Origin: Flavobacteriales bacterium
GTDB taxonomy: Bacteria; Bacteroidota; Bacteroidia; Flavobacteriales_D; Sanyastnellaceae
Length of the DNA: 35,180 nucleotides
Direction: 5' to 3'
Assembly: GCA_022447625.1 (NCBI GenBank)
Contig: JAKVAX010000030.1
Location: 1 to 35,180, forward strand
The translations under genes and the position numbers were made by a program. Under the pieces are notes generated by a model. The model worked only from the letters and a program-made list of their open reading frames with translations. It was not told the origin of the DNA and did no database searches. Shown here in pieces: positions 29,490 through 35,180 of this stretch. Each line of letters starts with the position of its first letter. The first letter of the stretch is position 1.

Positions 29490-29542
29490 CAAAAAAATAT
29501 TGCTAAAGTCTTGCACGCAATATTTAAATATTGCTATTATTG
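29490..29542. promoter_or_regulatory. Divergent genetic switch: operators and two facing promoters
   Basis: Palindromes TTGCACGCAA (29511-29520) and GCAATATTTAAATATTGC (29517-29534, perfect 18 bp) overlap. Rightward promoter: TTG 29511-29513, 21-nt spacer, TATTATTG 29535-29542. Leftward promoter: TTG 29520-29518, 18-nt spacer, TATTTTTTTG 29499-29490. Additional ATTGCT half-sites flank these. The operators lie in both spacers. Confidence 0.68.
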
Positions 29543-29599
29543 CTTTCGACAAGAGCGGAAGTAAATTTCTGCCCTAAATAAACAATAAATAGCAAACAA

Positions 29600-29836
29600 A
29601 TGCAAAATACCAGTAAGAAAGCTTTGCGACGGAGAGCGATGGACGCTCGAGAATCAATGATTGGACGCGACTATGTTCGACTGGTTCAGTTGATTCACCC
29701 AGACCTAGAAAGTGAAAAAGGCGCCATTAGAATCCGAAAGGTAGCCAACGGAAACCTCGCTGACGAACGTATCACTATTGCCCTCGAAACGATTGTAGAG
29801 CACGATAGACAATTCATTAAGAACCACGCATCATGA
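29600..29836 (+). CDS. First early gene, basic Cro-like candidate
   Basis: The protein has 78 residues, strongly basic at its start (SKKALRRRAMDARESMIGRDYVRLVQL). The segment GAIRIRKVANGNLADERITIALETIVEH resembles the helical layout of small DNA-binding regulators, but no certain HTH is seen. It is the first gene rightward of the switch, where Cro usually lies, and overlaps the next gene (ATGA). Likely a transcription regulator by position. Confidence 0.6.
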   Translation: MQNTSKKALRRRAMDARESMIGRDYVRLVQLIHPDLESEKGAIRIRKVANGNLADERITIALETIVEHDRQFIKNHAS

Positions 29837-30003
29837 ACGAATGGATGACGAAACAAGAAGCGGCAAGCCTACTAGGTCTTTCTCCTCGATCTATTTCGAG
29901 AAAGATGAAAGAGGGCGTGTTACCATACCGCAGACTGAGAAACGGACGGGCTGTTCGTATTCGAAAGGTTGATGTAGAACGACTCTTAAAGCCTACAAGA
30001 TGA
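29833..30003 (+). CDS. Excisionase-like helix-turn-helix protein
   Basis: A 56-residue gene with ATG at 29833 overlapping the previous stop (ATGA) and TGA at 30001 overlapping the next start (ATGA). Sequence MNEWMTKQEAASLLGLSPRS, ISRKMKEGVLPYRRL and AVRIRKVDVERLL is the HTH_17/excisionase (MerR-like) pattern: helix-turn-helix, wing, then the DVxxL end. It could be the Xis partner of the integrase or an early regulator. Confidence 0.82.
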   Translation: MNEWMTKQEAASLLGLSPRSISRKMKEGVLPYRRLRNGRAVRIRKVDVERLLKPTR

Positions 30004-30293
30004 GCGGACAATTGGGAATAAACTTTTTCGACACCACTGATTTAGGTGACGAATTGCCGAAAGCGATCGAGCAGGCCACTAAACAGGATGCTATGATTCT
30101 TGATGAGTTCAAGAAGCGACCAGAGCAATTGCTTAGTCCATGGGACGTGACAGACATTCTTGGAAATATTCCAATCACAAGCGTTCGAAGATCCTTTAAT
30201 ACGCTGACGAAAAGAGGGGAGCTATGCAAGACAGAAGTGCAAAAGAAAGGGCCTTATGGGCGTCCCAGCTATTGCTGGATGCTCAGGAGTTAG
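30000..30293 (+). CDS. Winged-helix early protein
   Basis: The protein has 97 residues. The C-terminal half (LSPWDVTDILGNIPITSVRRSFNTLTKRGELCKTEVQKKGPYGRPSYCW) is a clear winged HTH of the type used in phage regulatory or replication proteins: helix, recognition helix SVRRSFNTLTKRG, and a GPYGRPxYCW wing. The N-terminal acidic part is short. It is coupled to the excisionase-like gene by a 4-nt overlap. Confidence 0.72.
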   Translation: MSGQLGINFFDTTDLGDELPKAIEQATKQDAMILDEFKKRPEQLLSPWDVTDILGNIPITSVRRSFNTLTKRGELCKTEVQKKGPYGRPSYCWMLRS

Positions 30294-30622
30294 TTCGTAG
30301 TGAGGATTCTAGGGTGATAGACGAGTTAAGAGCGATTAGAATTATGAGCTTCTTGGCACAGAGTGAAACCACTACCACAAACGGTCAGTCACATATCCAT
30401 ACAGTAATCACCGCCGGACTGGTTGCGAGTCGAGAGTTGTTCAAGCGAACCGGGAACAATGTGTATGCACCATCCGGAGAGGATAATCTAGATACTGAGA
30501 TCTCAGTATCTGAGCACGAACTGATGGCATCCAAAGTCAGAAACCCTATCGAATCCATTTACCTGAGATACCTAAGGGAAACAAAAGAAAGAGTTCTTCA
30601 ACCTTTAAAGATGAATGAATGA
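30224..30622 (+). CDS. Hypothetical early protein
   Basis: The protein has 132 residues from the ATG at 30224, which overlaps the previous gene by 70 nt. A later non-ATG start or M41 (MSFLAQSE) may be the true start. It is helical and acidic, with QSHIHTVITAGLVASRELFKRTG in the centre. No family was recognised. It overlaps the initiator gene by 4 nt (ATGA). Confidence 0.58.
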   Translation: MQDRSAKERALWASQLLLDAQELVRSEDSRVIDELRAIRIMSFLAQSETTTTNGQSHIHTVITAGLVASRELFKRTGNNVYAPSGEDNLDTEISVSEHELMASKVRNPIESIYLRYLRETKERVLQPLKMNE

Positions 30623-31515
30623 AACACACATTCAACATAGATATCGCTCGCAAGTATGGCGTCAATTGCGCAATAGTACTTGATCACTTTGCTCATTGGA
30701 TTGCCTACAATAAAATCAGGGGTGTTAATCTGAAGGAAGAAAGGCATTGGACATACAACAGTATTAGCGACTTGCTTCAAGTCTTTGACTATCTCACTCG
30801 CGATCAGATACGGTACGCTATCAAGAAGCTTGTGGATTCGGAAGTGCTGGTGGAAGGAAACTTCAACAAGTACGCTTTTGATAGAACCAAATGGTATGCC
30901 ATGAAAGACGAACAAGTGCTATTTTCTCTTGGGGTAATCAGTGGCGCCAACTCGATTGACGGAAAACCCCAAATCTCTGAGGTAGCCAGCCCAGACGATT
31001 TGGGAACATTACCGCACACAGTTGGGAATAATCCCAAACCAATACCAACTAACTACCAACTAACTAATACAACTAACTACCAACTAAGGGAAAAAAACGC
31101 GCTTGCGCGCTCCGAAAAAAGTGGAGTGGTGTCAAGACTAATTCTGAAAGACTTTCAATCCATGAAAGAGTCATTGCAAGACGCGGTGACGGCAAACGAA
31201 GCTCTTGCTCAGCAATTGACATCGACGAAAAAGAAATGCACTCTGAAAGATGTCAATGACCTCATCGACGTTTTCATCTTGAATCTTATGGCGAAGGACG
31301 AGTCCGAAAAAAACCGAAAGGATTTGAGAACCCATTTCGCCAATTGGGCGCGCATTCAATGGGGAAAGGACGAATGGCCGCTGAAGAAATTAAACCAAAA
31401 CAAGCACTCGGAAACGGATAAGGAGCTGATAGACAAGGGGTATACCAACGTCGTTGATCTTGATGAGCACTCAGCAGCACTAAAAAAGAAGTTCTATGGA
31501 GACGAGGCTAGCTGA
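30619..31515 (+). CDS. Replication initiator with internal iterons
   Basis: The protein has 298 residues. The N-terminal ~100 residues (IARKYGVNCAIVLDHFAHWI, WTYNSISDLLQVFDYLTRDQIRYAIKKLVDSEVLVEG) are the winged-helix domain of DnaD/RepA-like phage initiators. A low-complexity linker encodes the repeat TNYQLTNTTNYQL. The C-terminal domain (RTHFANWARIQWGKDEWP) is the DnaB/helicase-loader recruiting part in comparable proteins. As in lambda O, the linker DNA contains direct repeats (31046-31087) likely to be the origin. It is followed by the helicase loader, overlapping 20 nt. Confidence 0.8.
   Translation: MKHTFNIDIARKYGVNCAIVLDHFAHWIAYNKIRGVNLKEERHWTYNSISDLLQVFDYLTRDQIRYAIKKLVDSEVLVEGNFNKYAFDRTKWYAMKDEQVLFSLGVISGANSIDGKPQISEVASPDDLGTLPHTVGNNPKPIPTNYQLTNTTNYQLREKNALARSEKSGVVSRLILKDFQSMKESLQDAVTANEALAQQLTSTKKKCTLKDVNDLIDVFILNLMAKDESEKNRKDLRTHFANWARIQWGKDEWPLKKLNQNKHSETDKELIDKGYTNVVDLDEHSAALKKKFYGDEAS
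31022..31087 (+). repeat. Iterons / candidate replication origin inside the initiator gene
   Basis: CAACTAACTA occurs at 31046, 31057 and 31070, and a partial CAACTAA at 31081, with 11-13-bp spacing. Just upstream is the dyad TTGGGA-ATAA-TCCCAA (31022-31037). Just downstream is an A-rich tract with GCGC repeats. A cluster of iterons in the middle of an initiator gene is the lambda O/ori plan. Confidence 0.6.
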
Positions 31516-32491
31516 GTTTAAGAAGATTGGGGCGGCCCTGATTAATGGGTTCACCGTTGATGAAGCGAATGAAATTGCTGTTCTGCAATTACTGGACTAC
31601 TTCTTCGCGGAGAATCCAGAGCTATCAAGAGGTAAAGGAGTTGCGCTAGTTGGCAACTATGGAGCCGGGAAGACTTCAATTTTCAGAATTATCCAGCAAA
31701 TGATGGAAGTGAGAGAGCGCTTCAGCATGGTCCGCGCCATGGATATCGCAAACGATTACGCTGTTCATGGCGAGTCTATCGTCTCTAAGTACAAGAACGA
31801 CCAAGTGTTGATGGTGGATGATGTTGGGGAAGAAGAAGATAAGCATCGATTTGGAAACAAGGTCAATTCAGTTGCCGAGGTGATGGGGGTGCGTTACGAA
31901 TGCCATCAGGACAGAGGTATTGTGACTCACATGAGTTCTAATCTAAACCTTGATGATTTCGAGAGTCGTTATTCCGGGCGGATTGCGAGTCGCATGCATG
32001 AAATGTTTCATGTCATCCGCTTCACAAGCACGGTTGACCGGCGTAAGAGTAGCGCCCCCGTAGAGAGGCGACCTAAGGCCAATTTTGTAAAGCGAACCAC
32101 AACGGATCTAGACAAAAAGAAGATTGCCGACGCTTTTCTAGAGGACGTGTGGTTCAAGCCCCTGGAGAAATACCAGAAGACAGGGGACATCAAAGTCTTT
32201 CAAGACTACTCTATGCACGAGGTCTTCCGTGAGCTATTCAAAAGAGGAGTGATTCGCCTCACGGAACAACAAACTCAATACTACATCGAGGAGGGTAGGA
32301 GTATCTATCTGCTTGAACCAGGTAATCGCCACGCATGCAGATTCCCTTCGCTAGCTCGAAAGGGGAGTTCTCACAACTTTTACCGCTCCGTTGCAGAAAG
32401 AAATTCATCCAGTGAAGGAAGAGCGAAATACAACGCTGGTCTTCTCTTCATGTGGGACTACATACACTCAATGAAAAACGCGAACCCATGA
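31496..32491 (+). CDS. DnaC-like helicase loader (AAA+ ATPase)
   Basis: The protein has 331 residues. Walker A GNYGAGKT (53-60), Walker B VLMVDDVG (104-111) and an Arg-containing segment FESRYSGRIASRMHEMF, with the sensor-1-like THMSSNLNLDDF, identify a DnaC/IstB-type AAA+ loader. It would load the host DnaB helicase at the iteron origin, working with the initiator just upstream. The C-terminal ~130 residues extend beyond the core and are not recognised. The last codons overlap the methyltransferase ATG by 4 nt. Confidence 0.87.
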   Translation: METRLAEFKKIGAALINGFTVDEANEIAVLQLLDYFFAENPELSRGKGVALVGNYGAGKTSIFRIIQQMMEVRERFSMVRAMDIANDYAVHGESIVSKYKNDQVLMVDDVGEEEDKHRFGNKVNSVAEVMGVRYECHQDRGIVTHMSSNLNLDDFESRYSGRIASRMHEMFHVIRFTSTVDRRKSSAPVERRPKANFVKRTTTDLDKKKIADAFLEDVWFKPLEKYQKTGDIKVFQDYSMHEVFRELFKRGVIRLTEQQTQYYIEEGRSIYLLEPGNRHACRFPSLARKGSSHNFYRSVAERNSSSEGRAKYNAGLLFMWDYIHSMKNANP

Positions 32492-33117
32492 GTATTCCGT
32501 TGGTGAACATGATTAAAGGCGATTGCATGGATTTTATGCGATCAAAACCAAATAGACATTATGATTTGGCAATTGTTGATCCTCCTTATGGAATAAATAT
32601 CAACGTGAATATGGGAAGGAGGAAGGGTGATAAACCAAGTGGTTACAAAAAGTTCGCCGGAGAGGACAAGTCTATTCCATCCGCTGAATACTTCCGTGAG
32701 CTAATGAGGATCTCGAAGAATCAGATCGTTTGGGGAGGAAACTACATGACGGAACACCTTTTCCCTTCCCCTTGTTGGCTTGTATGGGATAAAGGGTTCA
32801 GTGAAGAAATGTCGTTCGCACAAGTGGAAATGGCTTGGACATCCTTCAAATCTTCCGCGAAGAAGTTTGACCGTAATCCGAATCAGCCAGGCCGTATACA
32901 CCCCACCCAGAAACCAGTTCAACTCTACAAGTGGATCTTAATGAACTATGCCAATAAAGGCGATAAGATACTAGACACCCATGGGGGATCGGGATCAATT
33001 GCCTTGGCTTGTCATGAATTAGGGTTTGACCTTGATTGGATTGAGCTCGATAAGGAATACTACGAATCGGCAATGAAGCGATTCAAAGAATATACATCAC
33101 AAACCAGAATGTTTTAA
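32488..33117 (+). CDS. DNA adenine/cytosine-N4 methyltransferase
   Basis: The protein has 209 residues from the ATG at 32488, which overlaps the previous stop (ATGA) and begins MSIPLVNMIKGDCMDFMRS. The catalytic motif DPPY is at 31-34 (DLAIVDPPYGI). The SAM-binding FxGxG-like motif is near the C-terminus (ILDTHGGSGSIALACHELG), preceded by PTQKPVQLYKWILMNYA. This order is that of beta-class enzymes. It has no cognate restriction gene, so it is an orphan methylase, probably protecting phage DNA or marking regulatory sites. Confidence 0.92.
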   Translation: MSIPLVNMIKGDCMDFMRSKPNRHYDLAIVDPPYGININVNMGRRKGDKPSGYKKFAGEDKSIPSAEYFRELMRISKNQIVWGGNYMTEHLFPSPCWLVWDKGFSEEMSFAQVEMAWTSFKSSAKKFDRNPNQPGRIHPTQKPVQLYKWILMNYANKGDKILDTHGGSGSIALACHELGFDLDWIELDKEYYESAMKRFKEYTSQTRMF

Positions 33118-33122
33118 TCGAA

Positions 33123-33503
33123 ATGAAAGAGGAAACGAAAAATAAACCAGTGAAAGCACGGGCAGAGTTTTACGCGAAATGCTATGAAGAGTTAAAGATT
33201 ATCGCGAGAGACTATGGGTGGAATTTAGTTCTTCACGGTAGTATGAGTCGCGATTTGGACCTGATCATGTTCCCTTGGTCAAGCCCGATATGTAATGAGA
33301 AGAAAGTTCTGGATCGGTTCTGTGAATTTCTTGGAGGTAGTTTACAAGAGGAAGTAGGGTCAATGGGGTTCGGAAGGCTTGGATATGTCATAGATCTAGA
33401 AAGAGGAGGTAAGTGGAATAGCTTTAGAGATCAGCAGTTTTATCTGGATATCGCTGTTTTTCCTCTTCCGTCTGGGAGTATCAATTCTTCTGAATTAGTA
33501 TAG
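33123..33503 (+). CDS. Nucleotidyltransferase-like protein
   Basis: The protein has 126 residues. The central segment WNLVLHGSMSRDLDLIMFPW has the GS-x-x-R-D-x-D pattern of minimal nucleotidyltransferases (metal ligands would be the two Asp). The C-terminus contains FYLDIAVFPLP, a possible third acidic residue. Similar small proteins are common in phages. It follows the methyltransferase by 5 nt and precedes a terminator. Target molecule unknown. Confidence 0.72.
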   Translation: MKEETKNKPVKARAEFYAKCYEELKIIARDYGWNLVLHGSMSRDLDLIMFPWSSPICNEKKVLDRFCEFLGGSLQEEVGSMGFGRLGYVIDLERGGKWNSFRDQQFYLDIAVFPLPSGSINSSELV

Positions 33504-33557
33504 AATTAACGTCGCCACCAATTCACTATTTAAATTGTTTGCACTCTGGCGGCAATG

Positions 33558-33588
33558 AAAAGGGACTGATCCGAAGCAGTCCCTTTTT
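33558..33588 (+). terminator. Terminator of the early operon
   Basis: AAAAGGGACTG (33558-33568), 8-nt loop, CAGTCCCTTTT (33577-33587). A related copy lies at 34970-35000 with the same flanking CTGGCG. Confidence 0.9.
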
Positions 33589-33608
33589 CAATAAAAAGTA
33601 TCATCTAA

Positions 33609-33640
33609 ATTTGTCTATTAGACAAATAGTTGTATCTTTA
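33609..33640 (+). promoter_or_regulatory. Promoter with overlapping operator for the RadC gene
   Basis: TTTG (33610-33613), 19-nt spacer, TATCTTTA (33633-33640), close to TTTG-N19-TAnnTTTG. The dyad ATTTGTCTA-T-TAGACAAAT (33609-33627) covers the -33 box. This operator differs from the TTGC/GCAA class, so a second repressor or host regulator may act here. The leader to the ATG at 33691 is about 45 nt. Confidence 0.7.
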
Positions 33641-33690
33641 CAGTGTAATAAAAACAGGGGAGTCACCTGGATAAACACGACACACAAGTT

Positions 33691-34128
33691 ATGACTACTT
33701 TAGTCGAAATCGAAGTAAGCTACAAACCTAACAGAAAGTCTCAGACGTCTGTTACTTCTTCGTTTGATGCTTACAACGCATTCAGTTCTGTATGGAACGA
33801 GAATGAAATTTCTTACCGCGAATCATTCAAGGTTCTTTTCTTGAACCGAGCTAATGTGATTCTAGGATTCAGTACAATCAGTGAAGGTGGAACTACAGGA
33901 ACTGTAGTAGACGCGAAAATGGTATTTGGCATCGCTCTTAAATGTGCGGCGTCAGCTATCATCCTTGCTCACAACCATCCTAGTGGAGTGCTTAAACCTA
34001 GCACTGCTGATGACAGAATGACTTCGAAATTGGTAAGAGCAGGAGAGTTATTGGATATCCCAGTGCTCGATCATATTATCCTATCTGACCAAGGCTACTA
34101 CAGCTACGGAGACGAAGGAAAGATATAA
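33691..34128 (+). CDS. RadC-like JAB/JAMM domain protein
   Basis: The protein has 145 residues. JAMM metalloprotease-like motif: E44 (YRESFKVLFLNRANVILG), H94-N-H96-P-S-G and D107 (LAHNHPSGVLKPSTADD). This is the RadC/MPN domain without the N-terminal HhH domain of chromosomal RadC. Such short forms are common on Bacteroidetes phages and plasmids; their role is unclear. It has its own promoter/operator and terminator. Confidence 0.92.
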   Translation: MTTLVEIEVSYKPNRKSQTSVTSSFDAYNAFSSVWNENEISYRESFKVLFLNRANVILGFSTISEGGTTGTVVDAKMVFGIALKCAASAIILAHNHPSGVLKPSTADDRMTSKLVRAGELLDIPVLDHIILSDQGYYSYGDEGKI

Positions 34129-34132
34129 AACT

Positions 34133-34161
34133 AAGGGGCTAGGTGAGAGCCTAGCCCTTTT
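34133..34161 (+). terminator. Terminator after the RadC gene
   Basis: GGGCTAGG (34136-34143), loop TGAGAG, CCTAGCCC (34150-34157), TTTT. The downstream gene starts at 34183, so its expression may depend on read-through. Confidence 0.87.
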
Positions 34162-34182
34162 ATTAAATCAAGAAACACGACA

Positions 34183-34947
34183 ATGAAAGACTTTAGATTT
34201 TTACGCAACTGGAACTATGACGAAGAAACGATTCGAAGCATTCAGGATGATTTCAAGGAACTTGAAAGCGAGGGATTCAGTTATGATATTGTTAGCTGGG
34301 ATGTAGGGGATTTCCTTATAAATATGAAGCTACAATTACCACCAGGCCACAAACAAACAACCGAAGGTACGAGATTGCTCATTGCTCAAATGCTACGGCT
34401 TGATCCTAGAATGAACCTGAACTTAGATATAACCGACGGTGAGAATAAAGTATTCGTCGATTTTTCGGACCCGGTATTACCTGAGTTTCACATGATGAAG
34501 GACAATGAAGGACAAACTGTTGTTATCCGGTTGAAACCTCCGATGTTCATGGGGGTGGTAAGTAATCTCTATTCCGTACGCAATGGATTGTCTCACACAT
34601 TCAAACGAAAGGGTACAGCATACCGAGTACATGAGTTCTATCGATTCAATGAAACTGCAGACAACCGCGTGAAGGCCAACCTAAAACGAATGGCTTACTT
34701 TTTATCGCGGAATTTCGAGACAGATACTGGCAACAACGAGTATCGTCAGGAATCTGAAGCCGTAACCATTGACGATGTTTCACCGACGTGGTTATCGGAG
34801 AAAATCCTGAATAGTTCGATGACCCGTGATGAAATCGCGGAGAACACCGGAGCCACCGTTGCGGATCTATCCAACTTTTCTTCCGGCGCAAAACCGATGT
34901 CGAAAGTCAGAAGAGCTTGCTTTTTCTGGTTCTTCAAGTCGAACTAA
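34183..34947 (+). CDS. Hypothetical protein with possible C-terminal helix-turn-helix
   Basis: The protein has 254 residues. The N-terminal ~140 (FRFLRNWNYDEETIRSIQDD ... PPMFMGVVSNLYSVRN) are not recognised. Residues near 208-240 (NSSMTRDEIAENTGATVADLSNFSSGAKPMSKVRR) look like an XRE-type HTH. So it may be a regulator or a DNA-associated protein. It follows the RadC gene by 54 nt with a terminator between and is followed by a terminator that may also end the convergent junction gene's neighbourhood. Confidence 0.65.
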   Translation: MKDFRFLRNWNYDEETIRSIQDDFKELESEGFSYDIVSWDVGDFLINMKLQLPPGHKQTTEGTRLLIAQMLRLDPRMNLNLDITDGENKVFVDFSDPVLPEFHMMKDNEGQTVVIRLKPPMFMGVVSNLYSVRNGLSHTFKRKGTAYRVHEFYRFNETADNRVKANLKRMAYFLSRNFETDTGNNEYRQESEAVTIDDVSPTWLSEKILNSSMTRDEIAENTGATVADLSNFSSGAKPMSKVRRACFFWFFKSN

Positions 34948-34969
34948 ATTACCTGGCGAAATGGCATAG

Positions 34970-35000
34970 AAAAGGGACTGATACTAAGCAGCCCCCTTTT
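34970..35000. terminator. Terminator between convergent genes
   Basis: AAAAGGGACTG (34970-34980), 8-nt loop, CAGCCCCCTTTT. The stem has one mismatch or bulge. T and A tracts allow function on both strands. It is similar to the terminator at 33558-33588. Confidence 0.7.
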
Positions 35001-35020
35001 CATTTTCAGTTATAACGAGC

Positions 35021-35180
35021 TCAGTCTCTTCCGAGAGCTTCGTTAATCAACCTTTCGGTTTCTTCTGACTCAACCCCTGAAATACCAATCTGGAATTTCG
35101 TTTCATCTGCTGTTGAGGCTGATCCGCTTATTGTTACGGAAATCTCTTGCCCATCAGATTCAACTGCGTCCAATCGTTCG
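35021..35180 (-). CDS. Small acidic hypothetical protein, C-terminal part (gene spans the junction)
   Basis: Continuation of the gene that starts at 193: the frame enters at the right edge and ends with TGA at 35021-35023 (...FQIGISGVESEETERLINEALGRD). Bases 35104-35180 duplicate 1-77. The whole protein is 91 residues once the circle is closed. Confidence 0.7.
   Translation of the reverse strand, partial: ERLDAVESDGQEISVTISGSASTADETKFQIGISGVESEETERLINEALGRD
35104..35180. repeat. Terminal direct repeat, right copy
   Basis: Exact copy of positions 1-77. Confidence 0.93.

Noticed and set aside
31040-31090. CRISPR-like array of CAACTAACTA repeats
   Set aside because: Repeats are too short, without spacers, and lie in frame inside the initiator gene; iterons fit better.

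Overview
The window looks like the complete genome of a temperate, long-tailed (siphovirus-type) phage of a Bacteroidetes/Flavobacteriia-like host, assembled as a circle. The first 77 bases recur exactly as the last 77, so the unit is 35,103 bp, and one small gene runs across the join. Host evidence: promoters of the Bacteroidetes form TTG/TTTG-N18-21-TAnnTTTG recur, Shine-Dalgarno sequences are mostly absent, a DUF4494 protein is present, the integrase is of Bacteroidetes type, and a secreted protein ends in a T9SS-like tail.

Layout. (1) 35021-4115: accessory genes. These are an exported protein, a two-gene operon behind a long structured leader RNA, and a Clp/SppA-fold serine protease beside a single-span membrane protein. 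(2) 4192-5714: tyrosine integrase and a probable attP with phased repeats and a tRNA-3'-end-like core. (3) 5767-7085 (-): a holin-like membrane protein and a lipoprotein. (4) 7201-11571 (+): an operon behind an XRE regulator, with a membrane protein, a patatin-like lipase, a secreted protein, tRNA-like RNAs, DUF4494 and YopX-like proteins. (5) 11572-11993: terminators and two predicted short minus-strand RNAs whose promoters carry operator-like palindromes. (6) 29047 down to 11994 (-): the late operon in canonical HK97 order: HNH, TerS, TerL, portal, prohead protease, capsid, head-tail connectors, tail terminator, major tail protein, G/GT tail chaperones with a -1 frameshift site, tape measure, tail hub, holin, M15 endolysin. 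(7) 29125-29542: short repressor and a divergent operator/promoter switch. (8) 29600-33503 (+): early genes, namely an excisionase-like HTH, wHTH proteins, an initiator with internal iterons, a DnaC-like loader, a DNA methyltransferase and a nucleotidyltransferase-like protein. (9) 33691-34947 (+): a RadC/JAB protein and an unknown protein.

Regulation. Palindromes of the TTGC...GCAA type sit between the -33 and -7 boxes of at least six predicted promoters: the XRE gene, the repressor, the early operon, two short RNAs, and a promoter just ahead of the late operon. This suggests one repressor controls a dispersed regulon. The promoter ahead of the late operon is followed at once by a terminator, resembling lambda pR'-tR'.

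Most unusual points: a leader RNA able to form two mutually exclusive 12-bp helices, one covering the next gene's start codon; a 145-nt tRNA-Leu-like RNA with a greatly enlarged anticodon arm; a tail terminator fused to a lectin-like domain; and a portal gene split between two reading frames.
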